Below are positions 26,114 to 35,582 of a DNA stretch of 64,000 nucleotides, one piece after another. The position numbers and the translations under genes were made by a program. The notes beneath the pieces are model-generated. The model did no database searches. It saw nothing but the letters and a program-made list of their open reading frames with translations, and was not told where the DNA came from. This stretch comes from Thermococcus henrietii (GTDB lineage Archaea > Methanobacteriota_B > Thermococci > Thermococcales > Thermococcaceae): contig NZ_LT900021.1 in the NCBI RefSeq assembly GCF_900198835.1, positions 1,984,001 through 2,048,000 on the forward strand. Direction: 5' to 3'. The first letter of the stretch is position 1. Every line of letters starts with the position of its first letter.

Positions 26114-26824
26114 CTAAAAGGGTTTTTCTAGCATGTAGGGGTTTCTCAGCTGTTTGTCTGCATAGATGCACAACAAAATAGTTAAAACCACAGAGACTGC
26201 TAGAGATACCATGGAAAGTTTTTCAAGTGCCAAAGACGCCCTCAGAACGTTTAGAAGATGAGTCACTGGATTCAACAGCAATATTTTGGAGGATGATTTG
26301 TAATATGCAGGTGAAAGTAGTGTTAATATCCAGGGCAGAATACTTGTGAATGCCTGAACCTTATATGGGTTCCTGATTGTCGTTCCCAAAACTATTGCCA
26401 TACTTCCGAGCTCTCCAGCAATTAATGCAAGTGATATCAAGAGAAGCGGGATGTTAATGGCGCGGGAATATTTAATAAGCAGGAGTAGAGCAATAAGTGT
26501 CTGGGGCATCCCCAAGAGAACATATGTTAAAAACATTGATAATATAACTTTTTTAATACTCACAGGCAAGGTTGAATACAGCTCTAAAAACCTAGGTTCA
26601 AATACTGTACTGACTCTAATTGACAGCATCAGCAACAACACCCCAACAAAAGATATTACTATAAATCCCGAAATGAGATATGCCTTTAAGGTGTCTGGGG
26701 CACCCTTTGAATTTATGAGGATAAGCGCCAGAAAGGACAAAGGCACTACAAGTAGACTTACAATTATCTGCAGCATGTAAATCCTCATGCCCTTAAGTTC
26801 CATTGAGATCAGAGCTCTAATCAT
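26114..26824 (-). CDS. ABC-2 type permease of the A/T-rich cassette
   Basis: This protein of about 236 residues has six hydrophobic segments (for example IIVSLLVVPLSFLALILI, ISFVGVLLLMLSIRV, TLIALLLLIKY, VSVVLTILLCIYA), typical of a half-size ABC-2 permease. It overlaps the stop of the adjoining ATPase gene by eight bases and follows GGAGGG. Codon use is strongly A/T-biased compared with the flanking paralogues, indicating foreign origin. Its partner ATPase is frameshifted, so function is doubtful. Confidence 0.75.
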   Translation of the reverse strand: MIRALISMELKGMRIYMLQIIVSLLVVPLSFLALILINSKGAPDTLKAYLISGFIVISFVGVLLLMLSIRVSTVFEPRFLELYSTLPVSIKKVILSMFLTYVLLGMPQTLIALLLLIKYSRAINIPLLLISLALIAGELGSMAIVLGTTIRNPYKVQAFTSILPWILTLLSPAYYKSSSKILLLNPVTHLLNVLRASLALEKLSMVSLAVSVVLTILLCIYADKQLRNPYMLEKPF

Positions 26825-27739
26825 TATTTTTCCCTCCAATAAGCGTCATTATTGCTTTTTCGAATGACGGAGAATCAACCTCCAGATATTCAATCCCCGA
26901 AGTCTTCAAAATGTGTTGAATAGCATTTAAAGCACTTTCAAGATCTTCAAAAGCCATTTCATAAATGTTTCCTCTTTTTTCATATACGATGCTAAACTCT
27001 TCTAAAAGGTGCTTAAAATCTTGGGTCTCCTGAGGAATCAGTCTTATCTCTGTTGGCGTTTTTAATAGCTTTGAAATCTCCCCGGGTGTTCCACTTGCAA
27101 CAATTCTTCCGTTGGTTATAACATAGATTCTATCACAAATTTTCTTTACCTCATTTAGGTCATGGCTTGCTAAAAGAACTCCTTCCCTTCTGTTTTTCTG
27201 TATGGTTTCCCATATCCGGAACTTGGTATTTATGTCGACCATGCTCGTTGGTTCATCTAAAATTAAAAGCTGCGGTTCTTGTATTAGTGCCATAGATAAG
27301 AGAAGGGATTTCATCATCCCCCCTGAAAGCTGGTAACCGTAAAATTTTCTCGCTGAGTCAAGGTTTGTTAATTTCAAAACACTGTTTAGTCTTTTTTCAA
27401 GTTCTTTTTTATTTCTAATCCCTTTCATAAGCAAAATATAGTGTAGGATTTCCTCGACAGTTAGGGAAGGGTAATATAAAGGGTATTGGGGAACATACCC
27501 AACAATTCCCCTAATTTTTTCTGGTTTCTCTGAAACGTTAATTCCCATAACTTCTATCTTACCTCTTGTTGGCTTTAAAAGTCCCAGAATCTGTCGTATC
27601 AGGGTGGTTTTCCTGCTCCTTTTGGTCCGATTAAGCCTACTATTTCCCCTTTTCTTACAAATATTGCTATATTATCATTAGCTTTTTTGCCATTTGGATA
27701 AATTTTAGTGAGATTTTGGATATTAATAACCTCCTTCAT
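26817..27739 (-). pseudogene. ABC transporter ATPase, frameshifted within Walker A
   Basis: The gene starts MKEVINIQNLTKIYPNGKKAN and runs to GLIGPKGAGK, where GGAAAACCACCC leads to a stop. One more A in the T-run (plus strand 27608-27611) gives GAGKTTLIRQILGLLKPT and joins the long open part with SGGMMKSLLLSMA, LLILDEPTSMVD and LLASHDLNE. So a single-base loss destroys the ATP-binding loop. The Asn normally before GAGK is also changed to Lys. The ATG overlaps the stop of an upstream SPASM fragment. Confidence 0.82.
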
Positions 27740-27993
27740 TGTATTGCCTCCAGCTGCCTTTTGTACTTTGAATTAACATATATCTTCAAAAACTTTTGAA
27801 GATCTCTGAAGTGCTCAATGTTGCATACACCTTTAAAATCATTCATAATTCCCATCCATTTGCATCCCCCGTAGCACACCGGGGCAAATTTACATGTATT
27901 AACACAGGTAGGTTCAAAGTTTATTAATTTGTACCATCTTGGGTTCGTTATTATCAGCTTTCCATCGGGGGATATTTTGATCCTCTGGCATAC
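27736..27993 (-). pseudogene. SPASM-domain tail of a truncated radical SAM peptide maturase
   Basis: Directly after a TAG stop the frame reads VCQRIKISPDGKLIITNPRW, then FEPTCVNTCKFAPVCYGGCKW, then VCNIEHFRDLQKFLKIY, ending in TGA that overlaps the ATPase ATG. The spacing C-x3-C-x5-C-x3-C plus outer cysteines is the classic auxiliary-cluster pattern of SPASM enzymes that modify ribosomal peptides. The radical SAM core that should precede it is missing. With the ATPase and permease it forms the remnant of a peptide modification and export locus. Confidence 0.7.
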
Positions 27994-28233
27994 CTATTAC
28001 CTCCTTTCTTTTTTGCTATGCCTCATTGTTGCCCCGACATATTTTTTGAGAAATGTTTATACTTAAGCTTTTCTTAAACTGAGGGTTAATAATATAGAGT
28101 TAGTATATTCTCAAAAAAAAAGTAACTCTCAAAAGCCCCACTTCAAAAATACCAATTCAGAAATACTGAGAATGTAAAATTTTATAACTCTCAATAGTCC
28201 CACCGATTTTAGGGTTATCAAACATCGAAAGCG
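27994..28233. other. A/T-rich junction with a near-perfect direct repeat
   Basis: No gene is seen. An 18-bp segment beginning TAACTCTCAA occurs at 28123-28140 and, with two mismatches, at 28184-28201. These flank further A-rich sequence with CTCAAAA-like repeats and TATA-like elements (CTTAAGTATAAAC on the minus strand near 28060). The sequence marks the change from A/T-rich cassette to normal composition and may be an insertion or deletion scar. Confidence 0.35.
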
Positions 28234-28902
28234 TCACACCAGCACCATCCTCTCGGCGAGGCGGTCGCCCAGGGACCTCACGATTGTGAGTGAGGGAATT
28301 GAAATCCCAGCCGAGATGGCAAGGGACAATACGAGGGCGAGCTTCAAGGACAGAACGTTCCCGAAGTATCGCGGGACGTAGAGGGGAACGATGAACGCCA
28401 CGAAACCCACGGCAACTTTCACGGCGCTGAACCACGCGGACTGGAAGAGGAGCGTCGTTAGAATCACGAAGAAAGTGAAGGTGAAGAGCAGGGGCATTGA
28501 AATCAGCAGACCGGAGAACATGAGGGTCAACGGAATGTGAGCCCCGCTGTGCCAGGCGAGAAACAGTCCGACGAAGCTTCCCAGGAGGATTCCAGTCACT
28601 TCAATGACGAACCCGGCAAGCGTTTTGAGTAGAAGGAGGCGCGTGGGAGGAAACGGGAGCGAGAGAAGGAGCTCGTGAATGCCAAGGAGTTTCTCCCGGA
28701 AAACCGCCCCACTGAAGAAGAGCGGGAACATTATGGCGAGCGAAACGCTCGCAAGGCCGACGATTGTCCCGCTCGAAACTGGAAACCAGCTAGACAGCCA
28801 GTAGATTGTCGCCGTTACCCAGGGGATGGAAATAAGGTTAAGCCCTACCTGCTTCGCGGTGTACTTGACCTCCTCGCGGAGCTGGGTGAGTGTCAAAGCC
28901 AC
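28234..28902 (-). CDS. ABC-2 type permease (intact paralogue)
   Basis: This 222-residue membrane protein is closely similar to the broken permease at 25308-25987, sharing REEVKYTAKQVGLNLI, VFREKLLGIHELLLSLPFPPT and the terminal LAERMVLV. A GTG at 28902 preceded by GCAGGTGAGACT is chosen as the start. It has no ATPase beside it; the ATPase at 24411-25298 is a possible partner. The arrangement suggests a former tandem duplication split by an A/T-rich insertion. Confidence 0.78.
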   Translation of the reverse strand: MALTLTQLREEVKYTAKQVGLNLISIPWVTATIYWLSSWFPVSSGTIVGLASVSLAIMFPLFFSGAVFREKLLGIHELLLSLPFPPTRLLLLKTLAGFVIEVTGILLGSFVGLFLAWHSGAHIPLTLMFSGLLISMPLLFTFTFFVILTTLLFQSAWFSAVKVAVGFVAFIVPLYVPRYFGNVLSLKLALVLSLAISAGISIPSLTIVRSLGDRLAERMVLV

Positions 28903-29014
28903 AGTCTCACCTGCCCGAAAAGATGTGCTGAATTTCACGTTTGTCAATCGTGTTTTGTCCGGGAAGAGTTAAAAGATTAACCCTCCAGTAGAGAAAACAG
29001 AAAGGGAGAACTGG

Positions 29015-29581
29015 TCAGAACTCCGGAATCCTTATCGGCGCCTGCAACTCTTTCTCGTTCTTCTCAAGGTTGGTCGCGAGCATTCTGATTCTCTCGCAAC
29101 CCTTGATTTCCCGAATGAACTCGGCGACGCTCCTCGGCACCAAATCCTCCCATGGCTTCCCCTCGACCATGCGCTTCCTTATCTCCGTCGCCGAGAGGAT
29201 ATCCTTCCTGAACATCGGCTGAACGATGACCTCGTAGCCTTTCTCGCGGAAGAGCTGTGCAACCAGAGAGTTCCCGGTGAAGACGACGTCGAAGCGGGGC
29301 ACCATGCTAACCACATAGGTCGCCCAGATGGCGTTGAAGTTGATGTCCGGGAGCGGAATCAGGTAGTAGCGCTTCTTTGGGAACTCCGCCTCATCGAGGG
29401 CCCTTATCAGCATCTCCATCCTCTCGCTCGTCGTGAAGGGGTTCTTGAGCGTGTGGCTAGCCTGAGCGCTTCCGATTCCGATGATGACCTCGTCCACCTG
29501 CGAGAAGACGAACTCCAGAGCCTTCATGTGCCCGTTGTGGACGGGCTGGAAACGACCGACGAAGAGACCGCGTTTGACCAT
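29015..29581 (-). CDS. nadM: Nicotinamide-nucleotide adenylyltransferase
   Basis: This 188-residue enzyme joins NMN and ATP to give NAD. Motifs are GLFVGRFQPVHNGHMKAL with the HxGH nucleotide-binding site near residues 15-18, GSAQASHTLKNPFTTSERMEML, and ILSATEIRKRM near the C-terminus, all typical of archaeal NadM. The ATG at 29581 follows GAGGTGGTTGC. Length is as expected. Confidence 0.95.
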   Translation of the reverse strand: MVKRGLFVGRFQPVHNGHMKALEFVFSQVDEVIIGIGSAQASHTLKNPFTTSERMEMLIRALDEAEFPKKRYYLIPLPDINFNAIWATYVVSMVPRFDVVFTGNSLVAQLFREKGYEVIVQPMFRKDILSATEIRKRMVEGKPWEDLVPRSVAEFIREIKGCERIRMLATNLEKNEKELQAPIRIPEF

Positions 29582-29634
29582 GCAACCACCTCGTTCAACC
29601 TTTTTGAACAACCCGTTCAGTTTCGCCGAACGAA

Positions 29635-29841
29635 TCACGGAAAGAAGAAGAGCTCCTCATAGGCCTCAAGCCTCATTTCCTTGGCGGATTTATTGGTTGG
29701 CATCATACCAAAGACATCGTCAACGGTAACCTTAGGCTTCTCGGACAAACGCCTCAATCCCCTTACCAGTGCATCCAGTTCCTTCTCAAAAATCTCCTCA
29801 AGGCCCTCGGGAATTAGGACCTTAATCTTTATCTCCTCCAT
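29635..29841 (-). CDS. Small protein resembling an orphan VapB-type antitoxin
   Basis: This 68-residue protein begins IKIKVLIPEGLEEIFEKELDALV and ends NKSAKEMRLEAYEELFFFP. The basic strand-helix start and the K-S-A-x-E-x-R-x-E-A-Y tail resemble archaeal antitoxins that pair with PIN-domain toxins. No toxin gene overlaps or follows; nadM begins 54 bases downstream. It may be an orphan antitoxin or an unrelated small protein. Confidence 0.5.
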   Translation of the reverse strand: MEEIKIKVLIPEGLEEIFEKELDALVRGLRRLSEKPKVTVDDVFGMMPTNKSAKEMRLEAYEELFFFP

Positions 29842-29885
29842 TTTCTCACCAGATACCTTTTGTTTTTGCAGTTGATAACATTTTC

Positions 29886-30665
<780 letters not shown>

Positions 30666-30705
30666 CTAAAGCTTATTAACGGTTCGAGCTTTAAAGGGTT
30701 TGGAG

Positions 30706-32310
30706 ATGAAGGTGAGGAGAGAAGCCCTCGTTTTAAGTATCGTCATGATAATCTTCGCATCGGGATGCCTTGTAAGACAGCCCGCCAAGGTAACGTTCTC
30801 GATAGACAAAACCGTTGTTCAGCCGGGTGGTACAATCCACCTAATCGTGACGATAAACAATACGGGCAAGGTTGGATTGGTCGGCGCCACGCTTATCCTG
30901 GGCAACGACAACTTTCAAATCGTGCAGACCCCAACGTTCCCCTCGGTTCTTAAGGTCGGCCAGTCGGTTCAGCTCATATGGATACTCCGGGCCCCATCTA
31001 GGCCCGGCAAGTACTCCCTTCCCGTGTCCCTAGAGCTAAGGGACGAATTGAAGAGAACCTGGACCGGCTTCTACGGCCACTTCATGGTGGTCGTCTCGAA
31101 GAGCGGAACGCCCGCACCGGGCATAAACATCACGGTAAACGCCCCCGACACCGTTAGGGGTGGGGAGAACTTCCCGGTCACCGTTGAGATATCCAACAAC
31201 TACGATTCGGCCATAACCCTCGTTTCGGTATCGCTCAGGCTGCTCCCGGGGATGCGCGTCTTGAGCTCACCGACCGTACCAACCCAGCTCTCCCCCCACC
31301 AGAACGTCACGCTGACCTACGCCGTCTCCGCCCCGTACGCGTACAGAAGTGGCCTCGCCTCGGTGGTCGTCGAGTACATAGCTGATAACGTGAGGGAGAG
31401 CATGGTGAAGAGCTTCAACGTGACGGTTCTGTGGCAACCGTGGAAGGCCAAAGAAAGCACCCTAAAGGCCGCCTATGGAAAGTACTACGCTTTCGTAACG
31501 TCTCGCTACATAGTGGACGCCTACTGGAATGAAAAATTCAAATCGACATCCCATTTCAACCCCGAGGACCTGAAACCCAAGGCCCTCTCCATAATTCACG
31601 GGGCAAAATCCGCATCCGATGCGGGAGTACAGTTGTACGACTGGATTCTGTCAAGCTACTACCTCAACAACTACACGACAACACTGCAACCGAGCGAGAT
31701 ATTGAACAGGACTGAGATAAGCTACGCTGAGGCCCAGATTCTAATGACCGCGATGCTCCGCTCCCTGAACATACCGGCGAGGGTAGTCAGCCTCTTCAAC
31801 GGAACGGACTGCACGATTGACCCAATCACCGAGTTCTACACGGGCGGCGGATGGTACGTGGCAGATTTCCGCCACGGCTTCATAGGAACCCTCGACGAAT
31901 ACCTGGCAAGCCCGTACTTCCCGAGAATTTATCAGCGGGTTACCGTCGATGGATACCGCATAGTCGCCCAGGACCCCACTAAGCTGAGGGGACACGAACA
32001 CGTAGACGTCACCGACCAGTTCCTGAACGATTTAGAGGACAGGCTCACGAACGTCGTCATGAGCAGGCTAAAACCACAGCTCCGCTCAAAGCTTGACCTC
32101 GTACTCGCGGGAATGCCGCCGTCGGAACAGCTCTACGCCCTCTTCGTATTCGCGTCTGCGCCAAACGAGGCGAGCCTGAACGAAATCTTCGAGACGTGGA
32201 GTGTAAAGAGGATACAGGAAAATATAAAAGCCCTCTACGAGTTCTACCACAACCTACCCTGGAAGGACGACTTCACTTACTACTGGAGGGTCTTCACGGG
32301 TGAGGTGTGA
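30706..32310 (+). CDS. Lipoprotein with CARDB-like and transglutaminase-like domains
   Basis: This protein of about 534 residues has a lipoprotein signal ([10 protein letters not shown], lipobox Cys near residue 21), two immunoglobulin-like CARDB-type segments (about 30-125 and 140-240) and a transglutaminase-like region near 290-430 with [24 protein letters not shown]. At the place of the catalytic Cys, 12 residues before the MLR arginine, there is a Tyr, and the usual catalytic His-Trp context is absent. The enzyme core is therefore probably inactive. It is anchored outside the membrane. It overlaps trm56 by one base. Confidence 0.75.
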   Translation: MKVRREALVLSIVMIIFASGCLVRQPAKVTFSIDKTVVQPGGTIHLIVTINNTGKVGLVGATLILGNDNFQIVQTPTFPSVLKVGQSVQLIWILRAPSRPGKYSLPVSLELRDELKRTWTGFYGHFMVVVSKSGTPAPGINITVNAPDTVRGGENFPVTVEISNNYDSAITLVSVSLRLLPGMRVLSSPTVPTQLSPHQNVTLTYAVSAPYAYRSGLASVVVEYIADNVRESMVKSFNVTVLWQPWKAKESTLKAAYGKYYAFVTSRYIVDAYWNEKFKSTSHFNPEDLKPKALSIIHGAKSASDAGVQLYDWILSSYYLNNYTTTLQPSEILNRTEISYAEAQILMTAMLRSLNIPARVVSLFNGTDCTIDPITEFYTGGGWYVADFRHGFIGTLDEYLASPYFPRIYQRVTVDGYRIVAQDPTKLRGHEHVDVTDQFLNDLEDRLTNVVMSRLKPQLRSKLDLVLAGMPPSEQLYALFVFASAPNEASLNEIFETWSVKRIQENIKALYEFYHNLPWKDDFTYYWRVFTGEV

Positions 32311-32846
32311 TGATAGCGGTGCTAAGACTCGGTCATAGGCCGGAGAGGGATAAGCGAATCACAACGCACGTGGCCCTGACGGCGAGGGCATTCGGAGCCG
32401 ATAAAATCATAATCTCGGCGGAGGAAGACGAGCACGTTAAGGAGAGCGTCGAGGACGTCGTGAGGCGCTGGGGCGGGCCGTTCGAGATAACCTTTGACCC
32501 CAGCTGGAAGAAAATCCTGAGGGAGTGGCGCGAGAAGGGCGTTATAGTCCACCTGACGATGTACGGGGTGCACATAGACGACGCGATGCCAAAGCTTAAG
32601 GAGGAGCTGAGGGCAGGAAAGGACTTCCTCATCGTCGTCGGCGCCGAGAAGGTTCCGAGAGACGTTTACGAGCTGGCCCACTACAACGTGGCAGTTGGCA
32701 ACCAGCCCCACAGCGAGGTGGCGGCGCTGGCGGTTTTCCTCGACAGGCTTCTTGACGGTGATGGCCTGAGGAGGGAATTCGAGGGAGCGAAGCTCAAAAT
32801 AATTCCGCAGGAGAGGGGGAAGAAGGTAATCCAGCTCGACGGGTGA
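32310..32846 (+). CDS. trm56: tRNA (cytidine-56-2'-O)-methyltransferase
   Basis: This 178-residue SPOUT-class enzyme methylates the ribose of C56 in the T-loop of archaeal tRNAs. It shows the expected N-terminus [29 protein letters not shown] and the knot region [42 protein letters not shown]. The ATG at 32310 follows GGTGAGGTG and overlaps the preceding stop; a GTG lies one codon upstream. Confidence 0.93.
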   Translation: MIAVLRLGHRPERDKRITTHVALTARAFGADKIIISAEEDEHVKESVEDVVRRWGGPFEITFDPSWKKILREWREKGVIVHLTMYGVHIDDAMPKLKEELRAGKDFLIVVGAEKVPRDVYELAHYNVAVGNQPHSEVAALAVFLDRLLDGDGLRREFEGAKLKIIPQERGKKVIQLDG

Positions 32847-32851
32847 AGGAA

Positions 32852-33421
32852 ATGGTCCTCAACAGGTATCGAGAGAACGTCAGGGGCTACCTCGAGGCTA
32901 TAGTTAAACCCCTCGCGAGGGCAGGGCTGACGCCGAACGCGGTTACTGTGATAGGCCTTCTCATGAGTCTCCTCGCGGCCTACCTCTACTACCTCCACGA
33001 GCCGAGGTTAGCAGCTTTAACCCTCCTGATAGGTTCTCTCATTGACGCCCTCGACGGAACTTTAGCGAGGCTGACAGGGAAGACGAGCCGCTTCGGGGCC
33101 TTCCTCGACTCAACCTTCGACAGGATAAGCGACGGCGCGGTGCTCTTAGGAATAGCGCTCGGAAGTCTCGTCGACTGGCGCGTTGCCTTCCTAACGTTCA
33201 TGGGAAGCTACTTGGTGAGCTACGAGCGCTGTAGGGCCGAACTGGCCGGCTCCGGAAAGCTCGCAGTGGGGATAGCAGAGAGGGCGGAGAGGCTGATAAT
33301 CCTGATGGCTTTCTCGTTCCTCGGAATTAACTACGTCAAGTACGGCGTCTACATAGTCGGAATACTCGCGTGGATAACCGTCGTCCAGAGGTTTTACGCC
33401 GCCTACCAGCGGCTGAAGTGA
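32852..33421 (+). CDS. CDP-alcohol phosphatidyltransferase (archaetidylinositol phosphate synthase-like)
   Basis: This 189-residue membrane enzyme carries the CDP-alcohol phosphotransferase motif in DALDGTLARLTGKTSRFGAFLDSTFD, fitting D-x2-DG-x2-AR-x8-G-x3-D-x3-D. About six hydrophobic helices surround it. Close archaeal relatives join CDP-archaeol to inositol phosphate to make polar ether lipids. The ATG at 32852 follows GGTGAAGGAA, and the trm56 stop lies six bases upstream. A C/D-box sRNA begins right after its stop. Confidence 0.88.
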   Translation: MVLNRYRENVRGYLEAIVKPLARAGLTPNAVTVIGLLMSLLAAYLYYLHEPRLAALTLLIGSLIDALDGTLARLTGKTSRFGAFLDSTFDRISDGAVLLGIALGSLVDWRVAFLTFMGSYLVSYERCRAELAGSGKLAVGIAERAERLIILMAFSFLGINYVKYGVYIVGILAWITVVQRFYAAYQRLK

Positions 33422-33426
33422 AGAAG

Positions 33427-33490
33427 AGGGGAATGACGAAAATTTCGCTATCTGAGGCTCCGATGAAGAGCCCTGCCGTTGCCGACCCCC
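33427..33490 (+). ncRNA. C/D-box guide sRNA
   Basis: The 70-base gap between two converging genes is filled by a complete C/D-box architecture: C box ATGACGA (33433-33439), 12-nt guide AAATTTCGCTAT, D' box CTGA (33452-33455), spacer, C' box ATGAAGA (33463-33469), 12-nt guide GCCCTGCCGTTG, D box CCGA (33482-33485). Flanking GAGGGG and CCCCC can pair as the closing stem. Both guides have the length typical for archaea. It would direct 2'-O-methylation of rRNA or tRNA; targets are not known here. The C and D boxes each deviate at the position that normally forms the U-U pair. Confidence 0.75.
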
Positions 33491-33491
33491 A

Positions 33492-34196
33492 TCATTTTTC
33501 CATCAGACCCTTCACGATTTCAACGACGTCGCTGAGTTTCAAAACGACGAAGTCGCAGTTGCCCCAGAGCTCCCTCTTCTCGGCCTTCGGGTCGAGGAGG
33601 ACGCTCGTCATGCCGACGTTCTTGGCTCCGACGCAGTCTTTCCTCGGGTTGTCGCCGACGTAGAGGGCCTCCTCCGGCTTTACACCCGCCTTTTCAAGGG
33701 CCAGCTGGAAGGGCCTCGGGTGGGGCTTGAAGTAGCCGGCTTCCTCGCTGGTGGTTATCGAGTCGAAGAGGTCGTAGATTCCGAGTGCTTTTAGGTGGCT
33801 CTCGATGTAGTCGTTGTCCGAGTCGGTTATGATTCCCACGTGGAGGCCAAGCGCCTTGAGCGCCTCAATCGTCTCCACCGCATCGGGGAAGAGTTCACCG
33901 TATTTGGCGTGCATCTCGAGGCTGATTTCCCAGAATTCCTCGGGAACGCTGAAGCCGTATTTTTCAGCGACGCGCCTTAAAGCTTCCGTATCGACCTCAC
34001 GGATTTTCCTCGCCTCTTTACCGGCCAGCTCGCTGAAGAGCTTCGAGCTTTCCTCCTCGTAGGCCCTCCAGACTTCCTCGGCGTCAAGGTCGGCGTTGGC
34101 CCTCCTGAGGACCTCGCGGATTATGTTGAGGTGCGTCACGTTTTCGCCGTCCTTCGTTATGAGCGTCCCGACGAAGTCGAAGAAGACCGCCTTCAT
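33492..34196 (-). CDS. HAD superfamily hydrolase
   Basis: This 234-residue haloacid-dehalogenase-like protein starts MKAVFFDFVGTLITKDGENVTHL. The first Asp of motif I is present, but the second acidic position of DxD is Val, an arrangement also found in some Thermococcus HAD proteins. Other motifs are HVGIITDSDN, GYFKPHPRPFQLALEKAG with the motif III Lys, and ALYVGDNPRKDCVGAKN. The substrate is unknown. The ATG follows GGTGGTGAAA; its stop is next to the sRNA D-box stem. Confidence 0.85.
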   Translation of the reverse strand: MKAVFFDFVGTLITKDGENVTHLNIIREVLRRANADLDAEEVWRAYEEESSKLFSELAGKEARKIREVDTEALRRVAEKYGFSVPEEFWEISLEMHAKYGELFPDAVETIEALKALGLHVGIITDSDNDYIESHLKALGIYDLFDSITTSEEAGYFKPHPRPFQLALEKAGVKPEEALYVGDNPRKDCVGAKNVGMTSVLLDPKAEKRELWGNCDFVVLKLSDVVEIVKGLMEK

Positions 34197-34338
34197 TTTC
34201 ACCACCGTTTTTAGGTTCCATAAGGGCGTTAAAACGCTTCCCGCCGAGAAGACGAATTTCACCCGAAAATATTTCGAAGGGTTGTAGGTTTGACGGAAAA
34301 AGCTGAGAAAGGCTTTTATCGTAGGACAACCCCCTTTT

Positions 34339-34629
34339 ATGGCGGAGGTGAGGAAAATCGAGGCGGTACTCCTCGTCTGGGGCGTTAGGGACGAGGTTTT
34401 GGAGAAGCTCCCCGTGAGCGGCCAGTGGCTCTACGGGGAGTACGACTTCATAGCCAAGGTGGACTTCGCAGACGAGAAGGAGATGGAGGAGTTTGAGAAG
34501 ACCCTCAGGCGCCTCATCAACGGTAACACCTTCAAGCTCATGCCGGTTAAGCTCTCGGCCGTTAAGAGGGAGGTCGAAGGGGAGGAGACGATAGCGCTCC
34601 TCGAGAGCGTTAAAGCTTCGGCCCCATGA
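34339..34629 (+). CDS. Stand-alone Lrp/AsnC-type ligand-binding (RAM) domain protein
   Basis: This 96-residue protein begins with RKIEAVLLVWGVRDEVLEKL and GEYDFIAKVDFADEKEMEEFEKTLRRLI. That alternation of strands and helices is the RAM/ACT-like fold of Lrp regulators without a DNA-binding domain. Such proteins may bind amino acids or partner with full-length Lrp regulators. A TATA element GGCTTTTATC precedes the ATG by about 20 bases, so the mRNA is nearly leaderless. Its 3' end overlaps the convergent ASCH gene by 20 bases. Confidence 0.65.
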   Translation: MAEVRKIEAVLLVWGVRDEVLEKLPVSGQWLYGEYDFIAKVDFADEKEMEEFEKTLRRLINGNTFKLMPVKLSAVKREVEGEETIALLESVKASAP

Positions 34630-35179
34630 TTCCTTTCTTCTTCAGCTCCTCGTAGGCCCTCCTGAGGGCGTCCCTTATCAGGTAGCGCTTGTTTAGACCA
34701 CCGAGCCTGTAGGCGGCTTTCCTGAGGCTTCCCGTTTTGAGGAAAAGCTCTATCAGCTTCCTGTCCTCTTCGGGCAGGTCGAGGTACTTTAACGCCTTCT
34801 CGGCTATCTCAACCGGCAGGTTTCCCTCGTAGGCGTAGTCCGAGCTCATAACCGGTTTGTCAAACTTCTCCACGAGGCGGAAGACTATCACGTGGGCCCT
34901 GGAGTCGTCGTTTACGTACTTGTAGTGCTCCTTCAAAGCCCTAATCAGCTCCTCCCTGCTCGAGAAGCCGTCGAGGAGTGCATCTTCATCTGTGAGCTCC
35001 TTCACAGTTTTGCTCTCAACCCTCTCGATTACGGCCTTTCCAAGGGCGTAGCCGCCGGCGTGGATTAGAACCGTGTCCCCCTCCCTGAGGTTCGGTTTTC
35101 TGCCCAGTCTCACCGTCGCCCTCTTCTTCCCCTTCAGTATCGCATCAGCATAGCGACCATCGAACTCGAGGTGCTTCAT
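34610..35179 (-). CDS. ASCH domain protein with C-terminal helical region
   Basis: Residues 1-105 form an ASCH domain ([43 protein letters not shown], later [11 protein letters not shown]). ASCH folds resemble PUA domains and are thought to bind RNA. The remaining 80 residues are helical with a helix-turn-helix-like stretch [30 protein letters not shown]. Its start overlaps the stop of a second ASCH gene by four bases. Function is unknown; RNA binding is likely. Confidence 0.75.
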   Translation of the reverse strand: MKHLEFDGRYADAILKGKKRATVRLGRKPNLREGDTVLIHAGGYALGKAVIERVESKTVKELTDEDALLDGFSSREELIRALKEHYKYVNDDSRAHVIVFRLVEKFDKPVMSSDYAYEGNLPVEIAEKALKYLDLPEEDRKLIELFLKTGSLRKAAYRLGGLNKRYLIRDALRRAYEELKKKGIMGPKL

Positions 35180-35514
35180 CGCCCCTCACCGATGAGCTTG
35201 AACTTTATGGCGATAACACCGTAGCGGTTCTCCTTCCACTTGGGGTAGAGGTTGTGGAACCTCTTTACCGCCCTCTCAAAGCTCGGCTCGTCGGGAAAGA
35301 TTTTCTTTATCGGCTCCTGCCGGAGAACCTGTCTAAATGTCTCGTAGCGCTTGACCTCGGTAACAACGGCCGGAACCGAGTCGTTGAAGATGAGCTTGTC
35401 CCCGGGCTGAATTTTCCTGAGTTGCGGGTAAGCGACGCGGACCTCTATCCTCTTCTGGCCGGACTTTATGAAGTCCAGGTACTCATCCCTGACGAACAGT
35501 CTGTAAACCTTCAT
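35176..35514 (-). CDS. ASCH domain protein
   Basis: This 112-residue single-domain protein has [29 protein letters not shown] followed by PGDKLIFND and [15 protein letters not shown], the ASCH core with the G-x-K-x-x-E-x-R signature. It is translationally coupled to the larger ASCH protein downstream. The pair may act together on RNA; this is inference. Confidence 0.75.
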   Translation of the reverse strand: MKVYRLFVRDEYLDFIKSGQKRIEVRVAYPQLRKIQPGDKLIFNDSVPAVVTEVKRYETFRQVLRQEPIKKIFPDEPSFERAVKRFHNLYPKWKENRYGVIAIKFKLIGEGR

Positions 35515-35582
35515 CTCCGCTCCCGAAAAAAGTTCGGGGAAACTTTTAAAGGCTTTGGGGCGTAACCTTATTGGGAGGGACC

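Noticed and set aside
28157-28230. Small frame beginning MFDNPKIGGTIESYKI considered as a peptide precursor
   Set aside because: No ribosome site, no cysteine or repeat pattern suitable for a modified peptide, and it stops within an A/T-rich scar region.
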